Notes under the pieces: generated by a model | What the model saw: only the letters and a program-made list of their open reading frames with translations | The model's database searches: none | What the model was told of the DNA's origin: nothing | Assembly (NCBI GenBank): GCA_913031595.1 | Contig: CAJWCP010000004.1 | Location: 1-62,909, forward strand | Origin: an uncultured Flavobacteriales bacterium | GTDB lineage: Bacteria; Bacteroidota; Bacteroidia; Flavobacteriales; BACL11 | Length of the DNA stretch: 62,909 nucleotides | Direction of reading: 5' to 3' | In this document: piece after piece, positions 40,238 to 52,046 of the stretch | Layout of the letters: every line of letters begins with the position of its first letter | Position numbering within the stretch: position 1 is the stretch's first letter | Position numbers and translations under genes: made by a program

Positions 40238-41164
40238 TTAGTTTTTAAGTAATGAATTTGTAGCTTTTACTCCTTCTGCAGAAGATCTTAATTGATCAAT
40301 CTCTTGGTCTGTTAAATTGATTTGAATAATTTCTTCAATTCCATTCTTACCCAATATTACAGGAACCCCTAAACATAAATCATATAAATCATATTCTCCA
40401 TCTAAAAATGAAGAACAAGGGAAAACCTTACGTTGATTACATGCTATTGATTGTACTAAAGCCGAAACTGCTGCTCCAGGAGCATACCATGCTGATGTTC
40501 CTAACATAGATGTCAAAGTAGCTCCACCCACCTTAGTATCTTCTAATACTCTTTCCAATCTTTCTTCTGACAAAAATTCTGAAACTCTGACACTATTTCT
40601 TGTCGCTAATCTAGTTAAGGGAACCATACCTTTATCTGAATGACCTCCTATCACCATACCATCAATATCTGAAGAGGGACATTGTAAAGCTTCTGCTAAA
40701 CGATATTTAAAACGTGCACTATCTAAAGCCCCTCCCATCCCAATAATCTTATTCTTAGGCAATTCTGTAGTTCTATGTACTAAATAAGTCATAGTATCCA
40801 TTGGATTACTAACAATAATTAATATCACATTAGGAGAAGTATTTACAACTTCTTTAGCAACTGACTGTACAATACCTGCATTAATACCTATCAATTCTTC
40901 TCTAGTCATACCTGGCTTCCTTGGTATACCTGAAGTAATTACTGCAATATCGCTTCCTGCTGTTTTGGAATAATCATTGGTTGACCCTATAATTTGCGTA
41001 TCAAATCCATTTAAAGATGCTGTCTGCATCAAATCCATTGCTTTACCTTCAGCAAATTTCGGTTTTATATCTACAAGAACAACTTCAGAGGCAAAATTCT
41101 TTATTGCTATATATTCTGCACAACTTGCGCCCACAGCACCAGCACCTACTACTGTAACTTTCAT
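40238..41164 (-). CDS. mdh: Malate dehydrogenase
   Basis: 308 aa; MKVTVVGAGAVGASCAEYIA, ITSGIPRKPGMTREELIGINAGIV, VSNPMDTMTYLV. Confidence 0.95.
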   Translation of the reverse strand: MKVTVVGAGAVGASCAEYIAIKNFASEVVLVDIKPKFAEGKAMDLMQTASLNGFDTQIIGSTNDYSKTAGSDIAVITSGIPRKPGMTREELIGINAGIVQSVAKEVVNTSPNVILIIVSNPMDTMTYLVHRTTELPKNKIIGMGGALDSARFKYRLAEALQCPSSDIDGMVIGGHSDKGMVPLTRLATRNSVRVSEFLSEERLERVLEDTKVGGATLTSMLGTSAWYAPGAAVSALVQSIACNQRKVFPCSSFLDGEYDLYDLCLGVPVILGKNGIEEIIQINLTDQEIDQLRSSAEGVKATNSLLKN

Positions 41165-41194
41165 ATTTTATTTGTTTCTAACATTATTATTATT

Positions 41195-43153
<1,959 letters not shown>

Positions 43154-43181
43154 TTAATTCACATCTATTTTAAAAAACAAA

Positions 43182-43189
43182 CAAATATA
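43182..43189 (-). promoter_or_regulatory. Candidate -7 element TATATTTG for gyrB
   Basis: TAnnTTTG about 38 nt before gyrB ATG. Confidence 0.45.
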
Positions 43190-43264
43190 CAAATTTAGCA
43201 TCTTAAATAGACCTTTAATAGAGTATAATAATAGCTTTATTTTATCAACAAAAGTTGATAACTT

Positions 43265-44941
43265 TTAGAAAGAATAACTTACTCCAAAAACTCCGTTAAA
43301 ACCAAAATTTTTATAATCTATCCAGAACTCATTTTTTGAGTTAGTTAAGTTATTGAGGTCAAAATAAAAAGATAGTTGTTTAGAATAATTATAATGCAGT
43401 TCTAAGTTTGCATGAAAGACTGAAGAAAGTGACATAACTTCTGGCAAAGGCGAATCTGCAGGTGAGTAATGAAATTCTTTACGTGAAAGTCGTTGCCCTA
43501 TATATGCAAAAGAAGGAGTAATATATATCTTTTCCCGCAAATTAATTGGAAGACTTAAATGAGACTCAATATTAGGATGATGATAAACCTCTTCATTCCA
43601 ATGATAAAATTTAAAAATAGCATCTAAGGACAATATTTTACTAAAAGTCAAATTGTAATTAGACTTAATAGTTAATTGCTGAAGATCCATGTAATTTATC
43701 TTAAACCTAATATAGTCATCAGTCTGAACAGCTACAAAATATGGGAAATCAGTTAAAAACCCATAAGAAAAATCTACATTAAAGAACTGACCTTTTCCTA
43801 AGATATTATAAATAGAGAAATAAAACTCATCATTCTCTGCCATTCTAACTTCTTGTTTCACTCTATCATCTGCATATCCCAAAACACTCTGATTCATTCC
43901 ATAAGAGTGAATATATGGATTCTCATTAAAAATAGATCTGAGAGTGTTCCTGTACTCTATATGGCGTAATCCTGTTTGGATTAATAATATATCTTCTACT
44001 ATTTCTTTAGAAATCTGAAAATGTGGAGCAAAACCAAAAGAAACATTAGTATCTTGCTCTAACTTTACCTCTAATCCTAATTGAAAATCAAAACCATATG
44101 TATTGATATCAAGTGAAGGAGCGAACCTGATTAAACTCACTCCCAAACCTTTATACGCAGTATCAATACTATTATAATTCAAATATCTGTTCAATTCTAA
44201 ACCAAGAGAAAAATCTAACCCATAAACATTCTTTTCAAGATTAGAATTGACGAAAAACTCATTCTCAACCCCCTGATTCAAATCAGAAGCAAAAAAAACA
44301 GTATGATGTCTCAACTTATTTTCGTCTCTTTCTTTAGATAATACTGAAAACAAGATTTCACTAAATGAAAATCGATTGTAGAAAGGATTATTCATCTTGG
44401 AATTATCATCTGTCCCCTTACCATAGGTGAAAAACCCTTTGTTCTCATATTCTAAATGTCCTGTATAAATATTCTTGTCTTTTATTATCTTACCAGAAAT
44501 ATTAATATCATATATACTACTGCCTGCCTCTTTCGCATCAATCTTAATGTTATTTGAATATTGATTAAGCAAGATACTATAAGAAGATCTTTTTGATCTT
44601 TTACTGTTGTACAAAAGAGAAGATCTAGAGGTAACTCCAAATCCAGTTCCAAGTGACATCCTAGTATTAAATAATTGAGAAATCTTACTTGCTTTCACTG
44701 TAGCAGGACGTAAAGGATTAATCTTAAAATCTGATTTAATATCAACATCTATAATATTATATTCTTGCATTCTATTTTCCTTTATTGTATCTATAAGAAT
44801 AGCATTCTCGTTGAGCCTATTAGCCTCGGGAATAGAAGGGTTAAAACCCTCTATCACTTTTACCTTAGTATTATTAATATCCTGAGCAAAAAGAAACTCT
44901 ACAGTCAAGATTAATATAAAAAATAGATTATTCGGTCTCAT
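43265..44941 (-). CDS. Outer-membrane beta-barrel protein (TonB-dependent-receptor-like)
   Basis: 558 aa; signal peptide, alternating beta-strand pattern, aromatic C-terminal FGVSYSF. Confidence 0.75.
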   Translation of the reverse strand: MRPNNLFFILILTVEFLFAQDINNTKVKVIEGFNPSIPEANRLNENAILIDTIKENRMQEYNIIDVDIKSDFKINPLRPATVKASKISQLFNTRMSLGTGFGVTSRSSLLYNSKRSKRSSYSILLNQYSNNIKIDAKEAGSSIYDINISGKIIKDKNIYTGHLEYENKGFFTYGKGTDDNSKMNNPFYNRFSFSEILFSVLSKERDENKLRHHTVFFASDLNQGVENEFFVNSNLEKNVYGLDFSLGLELNRYLNYNSIDTAYKGLGVSLIRFAPSLDINTYGFDFQLGLEVKLEQDTNVSFGFAPHFQISKEIVEDILLIQTGLRHIEYRNTLRSIFNENPYIHSYGMNQSVLGYADDRVKQEVRMAENDEFYFSIYNILGKGQFFNVDFSYGFLTDFPYFVAVQTDDYIRFKINYMDLQQLTIKSNYNLTFSKILSLDAIFKFYHWNEEVYHHPNIESHLSLPINLREKIYITPSFAYIGQRLSRKEFHYSPADSPLPEVMSLSSVFHANLELHYNYSKQLSFYFDLNNLTNSKNEFWIDYKNFGFNGVFGVSYSF

Positions 44942-47900
44942 TCTTAATAGAGTCGGTTTGTATTTTTAAACTGTCTGGCATCTCCACTTCATAATACTCA
45001 TCTATAATGTTCATACTAGAAGAAATAGAATCAAACTCATAATCTATATCCTCTTCAAAAATATTAATATAAGAGGAGGGCGCTTTAATTTTAGGCGGAA
45101 TAGACTCACTCTCTAAGATGAATTCCCATTTCTTACGAGCAATATTAACTAACTCCTGATCTCCTTCATAATTACTAATAATGCTTTCCAAAGCGGCTTT
45201 TGCTTGAAAACGATTACCTTGATCTATATAAATATCTGCAAGCAATAAAAAAGATTTAGCTATAAAGTAATCATTTGTATAATCTTCTGCTAATTTAAAG
45301 ATCATAGCTTCAGCTAAATTTAAGCTATCATCTAAATAAGTCAAATAAGTCAAATAGTATGCTGCTTCAGCGCCTTCATCATATTTGGACAACTGATGAA
45401 CTTCTGCAAATGTCTTACGAGATTTTGCATAATTACCACTTTTAAATTCATCTCTAGCAACAATAAGGCTTGCTTTACTAAGAAGCTTATTATCCTTCTT
45501 ATCTAAAGCAATAACCTTATTAGCATATTTAAGCGCTAAATTGCTGTCTAAGAATTCATTCCCATACATAAGATTAATAATTGCCTCTCTAGATAAAGTG
45601 TTATTTGAAGCTATTAGCTCTAACTCTTGATAATATTGGTTAGATAAAGTAAAATTATTTAAGAAATAATACCTTCTAGCTAAAAATACTAAAGCTGGTT
45701 CTTTATAATTATTAGAAGCATTAGACTTGACAATATCTTTATATAAAGTAATTGCTGAAGTCGTATCTTTAAGATTAATTAGACAAAGAGCATTATAATA
45801 CTTAGCATCATCAATAAAAACCCCTTCACCACCAAACTTACTAATATATTTATCAAATGTAGTATTAGCTAACTCATAATTTGCTTCTGAAAACTTTAAA
45901 AATGCTGCACTATATATTAATGAATCTTGCTCAAATGCTGAAAGAGTCATTTCAGGTAACTCCTCAATAATATTAAGATATTTATCAATCTCTCCTAAAG
46001 TTGTGTATGCAGATTGTAATCCAGCTAAACCTTCTCTAAAATATTTTGTTTTCTGATAATTATTAATTACAAATAAGAATTGATCAATAGCTTCCTCAAT
46101 ATTATTATTATTAAAAAAAATCATACCCTTACTTAATCTAGTTTCGGCTATTAAGTTTTCATCTTGACTAGAAGCTAATAATGCATCATAATAATTCAAT
46201 GATTCAGTATAATCTTCTATATTCTGATAATAACTTGCTAAAACATATAAAGCATCATCAAAATAAACAGAATTTGGATAACGACTTTGAAAGGTCTTTA
46301 ATAATTCTAACTGAGAATTATAATCACCTAGCAAAGCTAGACATGTTGATCGATTATACATAGCATAATCCGAATCAAAAAGATCATATTGAATAGCCTT
46401 ATTATAATATTTCTCAGCTAAAAGATAATTATTAGTCATAAAAAAACAATCTGCAATGCGTAAATAGGTGTCATTCAGCTTCATACTGTCTTTCGCTAAT
46501 TTCTCATATAATCTAAAATACTTATTTGATAATTCGAATTCTTGCTGATGGAAATAACAATATGCTATATTATATTTTTGCAAAACCTCATAATGTTCCA
46601 AATTAATATTATTTGATACCGGTAATTTACTATATATCTCAGCAGCTTTATTGTAATTAGAAAGCTGATAATAACAGTCGGCAAGCCAAAAATGAGATAA
46701 AAAAGAAAAGTCAGCATTAATCTTATACTGATTAGACTGACTAAAATAACTTAATGCTAATTTATAATCAAGAGAATTATATGCCTGTACACCAAGAAAA
46801 TAAGAAAGTTGCTGTATTGAAGCCTGTTGATCAAGATTTGGAAGATATATATTTTCTAAAGAGCTAAGAGCCTCTCCATATCTACTAGTTCCTTTTAATG
46901 TTTTAGCCATTAAAGTTTCGATATGCTTCCTATGCAAGGGATTGTCAAAGTCTTCTAAGTAAGTACGTAAAATATTTAAAGTATTATCGAAAGGTAATTC
47001 AAGCTGATAAGATAATTTCGCATAATTAAAATATGCCTCTTCTTTTATGATTAAATCATAATTATATGTTGATGCCTTCTTAAATGCCTGTAACGCATAA
47101 TAATAATTTTCATTCTTAAGATATGAAGAAGCTAAATAATATGTAGAGTTTTGCATTACACTATCTGGAGAATTAACAACTCTTTCTAAGAATAAAATAG
47201 CTTTATCATAATTCTCTATCCTAAAATAAGAATGTCCTAATAAAAAACAGATAATGGATGAAGGCTCTTCTATTACAGAAAGATAATTATTAAAATAACG
47301 AACAGCGTTCTTATAATCGTCAAGCGCATAATAAGACTCTGCTAGCAATCTATGCATTTCTTCTATTCTAGAGCCTTTAATATTATCTAAAATTGGCTTA
47401 GTAAAATCAATTAATTCACCATAACGCTTCTGAGCAAAATAAATATGTGTTATATAGTAAGGCACTATATGTTTGAATTTCTTGTCATCTAATAACTTAC
47501 TGAATTCGTTTAAAGCTGTTTTATATAACTCATTCTCGTATGCAATATAAGCGTAATAATATCGTGATGCAGCTGTATATTTACTATTTCTCTCTATTAA
47601 TTTTGAAAAATAATATGTTGCCTCAGAAAAAGCGTTAATGCGAAAATTAGCATAAGCCAGCTTAAACAATAAATCATTTTTCTGATCTATTTCCTCTATA
47701 CTAAGGAAAAAAGCAATAGCCTTTTCATAATCTTGATCGCGAAAATGAAGCAAGGCTATGTCTTGATGGGCCTGTGGAATAAATTTACTATAAGAATATT
47801 TATCCAAATAATCAGCATATAAATGATATGCATCTTCTAAGAAAAGCTCTTTTGAACACCTTGCATTATAATAATCGACAAATTCATTTGCCTCTCCATT

Positions 47901-48077
47901 ATTAATAATTTTCTGACATATAGATTGTACTGCACTGTACTTTCTATCCTGAAATAATTGCATGATTTCCTGCTTATTTAATGCTTGTCCAAAAACAAAA
48001 ACTTGAAAGTGAAGATAAAAAAGAATTAAAAATAATCGTCTAATCATCAAAAACATATATGATTTAAAATTAATCAA
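44928..48077 (-). CDS. Large tetratricopeptide repeat protein
   Basis: 1049 aa; many TPR units (e.g. YEKAIAFFLSIEEIDQKNDLLFKLAYANFRINAFSEATYYFSKLIE); overlaps the downstream barrel gene by 14 nt. Confidence 0.88.
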   Translation of the reverse strand: MINFKSYMFLMIRRLFLILFYLHFQVFVFGQALNKQEIMQLFQDRKYSAVQSICQKIINNGEANEFVDYYNARCSKELFLEDAYHLYADYLDKYSYSKFIPQAHQDIALLHFRDQDYEKAIAFFLSIEEIDQKNDLLFKLAYANFRINAFSEATYYFSKLIERNSKYTAASRYYYAYIAYENELYKTALNEFSKLLDDKKFKHIVPYYITHIYFAQKRYGELIDFTKPILDNIKGSRIEEMHRLLAESYYALDDYKNAVRYFNNYLSVIEEPSSIICFLLGHSYFRIENYDKAILFLERVVNSPDSVMQNSTYYLASSYLKNENYYYALQAFKKASTYNYDLIIKEEAYFNYAKLSYQLELPFDNTLNILRTYLEDFDNPLHRKHIETLMAKTLKGTSRYGEALSSLENIYLPNLDQQASIQQLSYFLGVQAYNSLDYKLALSYFSQSNQYKINADFSFLSHFWLADCYYQLSNYNKAAEIYSKLPVSNNINLEHYEVLQKYNIAYCYFHQQEFELSNKYFRLYEKLAKDSMKLNDTYLRIADCFFMTNNYLLAEKYYNKAIQYDLFDSDYAMYNRSTCLALLGDYNSQLELLKTFQSRYPNSVYFDDALYVLASYYQNIEDYTESLNYYDALLASSQDENLIAETRLSKGMIFFNNNNIEEAIDQFLFVINNYQKTKYFREGLAGLQSAYTTLGEIDKYLNIIEELPEMTLSAFEQDSLIYSAAFLKFSEANYELANTTFDKYISKFGGEGVFIDDAKYYNALCLINLKDTTSAITLYKDIVKSNASNNYKEPALVFLARRYYFLNNFTLSNQYYQELELIASNNTLSREAIINLMYGNEFLDSNLALKYANKVIALDKKDNKLLSKASLIVARDEFKSGNYAKSRKTFAEVHQLSKYDEGAEAAYYLTYLTYLDDSLNLAEAMIFKLAEDYTNDYFIAKSFLLLADIYIDQGNRFQAKAALESIISNYEGDQELVNIARKKWEFILESESIPPKIKAPSSYINIFEEDIDYEFDSISSSMNIIDEYYEVEMPDSLKIQTDSIKNETE

Positions 48078-48184
48078 TATAGATCTCCAATAAATTGATT
48101 ATAAATGGAGTTTTCAACACTATTTTTTAACAATTATTGATACGTGTTTTGTTAATATAACAATAAATTTATTTATTTGCTTGA

Positions 48185-48397
48185 ATGTTATATGTCTTAA
48201 AAATTAAAGGAACAGAAACCATTCCTGATTTTGTACAAATTAGAGACAAGGATCTTACCTTACTAGCTTATTTCAGATTAAGCCAAATAGAGAAAGGATT
48301 AAAAAAAAGTAACTTAGAAAAAGACCTAGAGGGATTATCACTACTAATCAAAAAAATTCCATTTGGAAAAATACATGAATACCCTAATAATGAATAA
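48185..48397 (+). CDS. Small conserved-looking protein upstream of ftsE
   Basis: 70 aa MLYVLKIKGTETIPDFVQIRDKDLTLLAYFRLSQIEKGL...; stop overlaps ftsE ATG (ATGAATAA). Confidence 0.7.
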   Translation: MLYVLKIKGTETIPDFVQIRDKDLTLLAYFRLSQIEKGLKKSNLEKDLEGLSLLIKKIPFGKIHEYPNNE

Positions 48398-49073
48398 ACC
48401 TATTATAACTTTAGACGAAGTAGATATATACCAAGATAAACAAAAAGTTTTTCAAAACATCTCACTAAGCATACTAGAGGGAGAATTTGTTTATCTAATT
48501 GGCCCAACAGGAAGTGGAAAAAGTTCTCTACTTAAAACTTTATATGGAGAAATAAAAGCCGATAAAGGAAAGATTACGTTATCAAATATGAATCTAAATA
48601 CAATAACTGCAAAAGATATTCCTTCTCTTAGAAGACAATTAGGTATCATATTTCAAGATTTTCAATTACTCAATGACCGTAATCTCTTTAAAAATCTAGA
48701 GTTTGTATTAAAAGCAACTGGATGGAAAGACGCAAACAAAATAAATACACGAATTGAAGAGGTTTTGGAAAGCGTTTATTTATCAGAATCTTTTAAAAAA
48801 ATGCCTTATGAGCTTTCAGGAGGAGAAAAACAAAGAGCCTCAATTGCTAGAGCTTTACTGAATCATCCTAAGATTATTCTAGCTGATGAACCCACTGGCA
48901 ATCTAGACCCTCTTAAGTCTGAAAAAATCATTCAACTTCTAAAAGAAATAAATAAAAAAGGAACTACAATTGTAATCGCAACGCATGATTATGATATAAT
49001 CAGAAAATATAATGCAAGAACGATCAAATGTGAGAATCAAAAAATATCTACAATTGAAACTTATGAGCTATAA
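48390..49073 (+). CDS. ftsE: Cell division ATP-binding protein FtsE-like
   Basis: Walker A GPTGSGKSSLLKTLYGE, signature LSGGEKQRASIARALLNHPKIILADEPTGNLDP; start trimmed from TTG 48363 to ATG 48390. Confidence 0.88.
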   Translation: MNKPIITLDEVDIYQDKQKVFQNISLSILEGEFVYLIGPTGSGKSSLLKTLYGEIKADKGKITLSNMNLNTITAKDIPSLRRQLGIIFQDFQLLNDRNLFKNLEFVLKATGWKDANKINTRIEEVLESVYLSESFKKMPYELSGGEKQRASIARALLNHPKIILADEPTGNLDPLKSEKIIQLLKEINKKGTTIVIATHDYDIIRKYNARTIKCENQKISTIETYEL

Positions 49074-50089
49074 TGTCTATTATTAAACAAAATTATTCTC
49101 TGAGAAATTATAATACTTTTGGAATTACTGCTAAAACAAAATATTTTACAAGCTTTACCTCAGAAGAGGAATTAATCAAGCTCTTAGAAAATGATATTTG
49201 TAAGTTAGAAAAAATGCTAATTCTAGGAGGAGGATCTAACATATTACTAAGTGAAGATTTTGATGGAATAACACTTTTAAATGATGTAAAAGGCATCAAT
49301 ATAATAAAAGAAAATTCCAAAGAAGTAATTATAGAAGTAGGTGCAGGAGAAATATGGCATGACTTTGTTCTATGGAGCGTAAAAAAAGGATTTTCTGGTA
49401 TTGAAAACTTAGCTCTAATACCAGGTTCTGTAGGCGCATCTCCTATGCAAAATATTGGAGCCTATGGAGTAGAAGTTAAAGATTTCATTACACAAGTCTA
49501 TTACATTGATATTGCAAAAAAGAAAAAGAAAGAGTTAAATAATAATGAATGTGGATTCGAATATAGAAACTCTATCTTTAAGGGCAGATTAAAAGGAAAA
49601 GGGATAGTAACAAAAGTCATATTTAAACTATATAAAACACCTATTAATAATACCGATTATGGAGACATTAAAGAAGAGTTGAAAAAACTCAAAAAGAATG
49701 CTTCTCCAATAAATATAACAGAAGCTGTTATTAATATTAGAAATAGAAAACTTCCAGATCCTGCTATATTAGGAAATTGTGGAAGTTTTTTCAAAAACCC
49801 TATTATTAAAAACTCCAAATTCAAAAAATTAAAAAAAGAATTTCCAAATGTAATTGGTTATAAAATATCAAATACAAAAACAAAAGTATCAGCAGGATGG
49901 TTAATTGATAATGCAGGTCTGAAAGGGTACAGAGAAAAAAACGTAGGCATCCACAACAAACAAGCATTAGTGTTAGTCAATCATGGAAATGCCAAAGGAA
50001 AAGATATCCTTAAGTTAGCTGAAAAAATTGAATTAATCATTAAAAAAAAATATGACATATCTCTTGAAAAAGAAGTAAATATTATATGA
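49073..50089 (+). CDS. murB: UDP-N-acetylmuramate dehydrogenase
   Basis: 338 aa; SLRNYNTFGITAKTKYF, LGGGSNILLSEDFDG, GNCGSFFKNP. Confidence 0.95.
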   Translation: MSIIKQNYSLRNYNTFGITAKTKYFTSFTSEEELIKLLENDICKLEKMLILGGGSNILLSEDFDGITLLNDVKGINIIKENSKEVIIEVGAGEIWHDFVLWSVKKGFSGIENLALIPGSVGASPMQNIGAYGVEVKDFITQVYYIDIAKKKKKELNNNECGFEYRNSIFKGRLKGKGIVTKVIFKLYKTPINNTDYGDIKEELKKLKKNASPINITEAVINIRNRKLPDPAILGNCGSFFKNPIIKNSKFKKLKKEFPNVIGYKISNTKTKVSAGWLIDNAGLKGYREKNVGIHNKQALVLVNHGNAKGKDILKLAEKIELIIKKKYDISLEKEVNII

Positions 50090-50100
50090 ATACTACTCAA

Positions 50101-50122
50101 TAAATAGAAATGTTGCTATTTA
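50101..50122. terminator. Possible weak bidirectional terminator between convergent murB and lipoprotein gene
   Basis: TAAATAG-AAATGTTG-CTATTTA inverted repeat; all A/T-rich, no long T-tract. Confidence 0.35.
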
Positions 50123-50130
50123 GAAACTAT

Positions 50131-50745
50131 TTACCTTTTAAAATAAGGCATCTTTTTACTTGCATGTCTCATTAACCCCTCAACTAACCTGCTTGGAGAA
50201 GATCCTATTCCTCCAGAATATTTATGATCATATTTCCATATTAAAGATTTATCTTCGCAATTCTTAATACTCAATGTTACAACAACCTCATTCGTGTTGG
50301 TTCCAACACCTGCCAATAACGCTAAAGCTATTGCTCCTCCAGCCGACATAGGTTTAGATAAGCCAAAATTAGAGGTGATAACACCATCAACTCCAAGTAT
50401 ATCACATATTTCGCTTGTTGTTAAAAATTGAATATCCTTACCTGACTTAGCCAACAATGCATTTGTCTCCTCTACATCTTGAATATCAACAAGTATTTTT
50501 CCTTTAGATTTTCTTTTTAACATATATTTATAAATTTCTTGTTGAAACTCAATTGAACTTGTTCGTTGAGATTCTTGAATTGCATCTGCATTATCTTTCT
50601 TTCTAGCTTTAATACTAACCTTAGGTTTTACAATGGCTATTATTTCATGCTTATTAGCAATAGTTTTTCCATTAGGTGCTAAATAAATTGAAGCACAACC
50701 TGAAAATATTATAGCTAAAATTAATAGTGGTAAAATTCTTTTCAT
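50131..50745 (-). CDS. Putative lipoprotein
   Basis: MKRILPLLILAIIFSGCASIYLAP lipobox (FSGC); start trimmed from 50784 to 50745. Confidence 0.8.
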   Translation of the reverse strand: MKRILPLLILAIIFSGCASIYLAPNGKTIANKHEIIAIVKPKVSIKARKKDNADAIQESQRTSSIEFQQEIYKYMLKRKSKGKILVDIQDVEETNALLAKSGKDIQFLTTSEICDILGVDGVITSNFGLSKPMSAGGAIALALLAGVGTNTNEVVVTLSIKNCEDKSLIWKYDHKYSGGIGSSPSRLVEGLMRHASKKMPYFKR

Positions 50746-50798
50746 TTGATTATTTTTTGACGGTGAATTTAGTAAAATTTTCATATAAACACTAACAA

Positions 50799-52028
50799 CT
50801 AAGAATTCATAGCAAATTGCAATCCCTTGTCTAAGGATTCAAGAAATGATTCCGTTGTAACATAATGAGTTTCATTTAATTTATTACCATGAATACAAAG
50901 CGCTAAATCTTTTGTCATAACACCACTCTCTACAGTATCAATACATACTTTTTCTAATACGCTACAAAAATCTATTAAACGTTGATTATTATCTAGCTTT
51001 CCTCTAAACGAAAGTCCTCTAGTCCAAGCAAAAATAGAAGCAATAGGATTTGTAGATGTCTTCTTACCTTGCTGATGCTGACGGTAATGACGCGTCACCG
51101 TGCCATGAGCAGCCTCAGCCTCCATAACATCTCCCTCAGGAGTAAGCAAAGTAGAGGTCATTAATCCTAAAGAGCCAAATCCCTGGGCCACCGTATCAGA
51201 CTGAACATCTCCATCATAATTCTTACATGCCCAAACAAAATTACCATTCCATTTAAGTGCAGAAGCTACCATGTCGTCAATTAATCTATGTTCATATATT
51301 AAATTATAAGAATCAAATTTTTGTTTAAACTCGTTCTGATACACTTCTTCAAAGATATCTTTAAATCGTCCATCGTAAGATTTTAAAATAGTATTCTTTG
51401 TAGATAAATACAAAGGCCACTTTTTATCAAAAGCCTGATTAAAACAAGAGCGAGCAAATCCATAAATAGACTCATCTGTATTATACATACTCATAGCTAC
51501 ACCGCCACTCCCTTTATAATCATAAACATCCCAAGTAACACTATCTCCATGCTCTGGAGTAAAAGTCATAGTAAGCTTCCCTTTACCTTTTATAACCTGA
51601 TCTGTAGCCTTATATTGATCTCCAAAAGCATGCCTTCCAATGCATATAGGAGCAGTCCAATTAGGAACTAATCTTGGTATATTTTTACATATAATAGGCT
51701 CTCTAAAAACTGTCCCTCCTACAATATTTCGAATCGTCCCATTTGGTGAACGCCACATCTTTTTTAATCCAAATTCTTCTACTCTACCCTCATCAGGAGT
51801 AATAGTAGCACACTTAATACCTACTTTATATTTCTTAATTGCTTCCGCAGCATCTATTGTAATTTGATCATTGGTAGCGTCACGACTTTCTATACCTAAA
51901 TCATAATACTTTATATCTATTTCTAAATAAGGTAATATTAATTTATCTTTTATAAACTTCCAAATAATGCGAGTCATCTCATCGCCATCCATATCAACAA
52001 CAGGATTATCAACTTTAATTTTATTCAT
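50799..52028 (-). CDS. icd: Isocitrate dehydrogenase (NADP+), eukaryote-like dimeric type
   Basis: 409 aa; [77 protein letters not shown]. Confidence 0.95.
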   Translation of the reverse strand: MNKIKVDNPVVDMDGDEMTRIIWKFIKDKLILPYLEIDIKYYDLGIESRDATNDQITIDAAEAIKKYKVGIKCATITPDEGRVEEFGLKKMWRSPNGTIRNIVGGTVFREPIICKNIPRLVPNWTAPICIGRHAFGDQYKATDQVIKGKGKLTMTFTPEHGDSVTWDVYDYKGSGGVAMSMYNTDESIYGFARSCFNQAFDKKWPLYLSTKNTILKSYDGRFKDIFEEVYQNEFKQKFDSYNLIYEHRLIDDMVASALKWNGNFVWACKNYDGDVQSDTVAQGFGSLGLMTSTLLTPEGDVMEAEAAHGTVTRHYRQHQQGKKTSTNPIASIFAWTRGLSFRGKLDNNQRLIDFCSVLEKVCIDTVESGVMTKDLALCIHGNKLNETHYVTTESFLESLDKGLQFAMNS

Positions 52029-52046
52029 AGGTTAATTTATTTATTA

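Noticed and set aside
48363-48389. TTG start for ftsE giving a 9-aa extension
   Set aside because: MNKPIITLDEVDIY at ATG 48390 fits ABC ATPase starts and gives a normal overlap with the upstream ORF.
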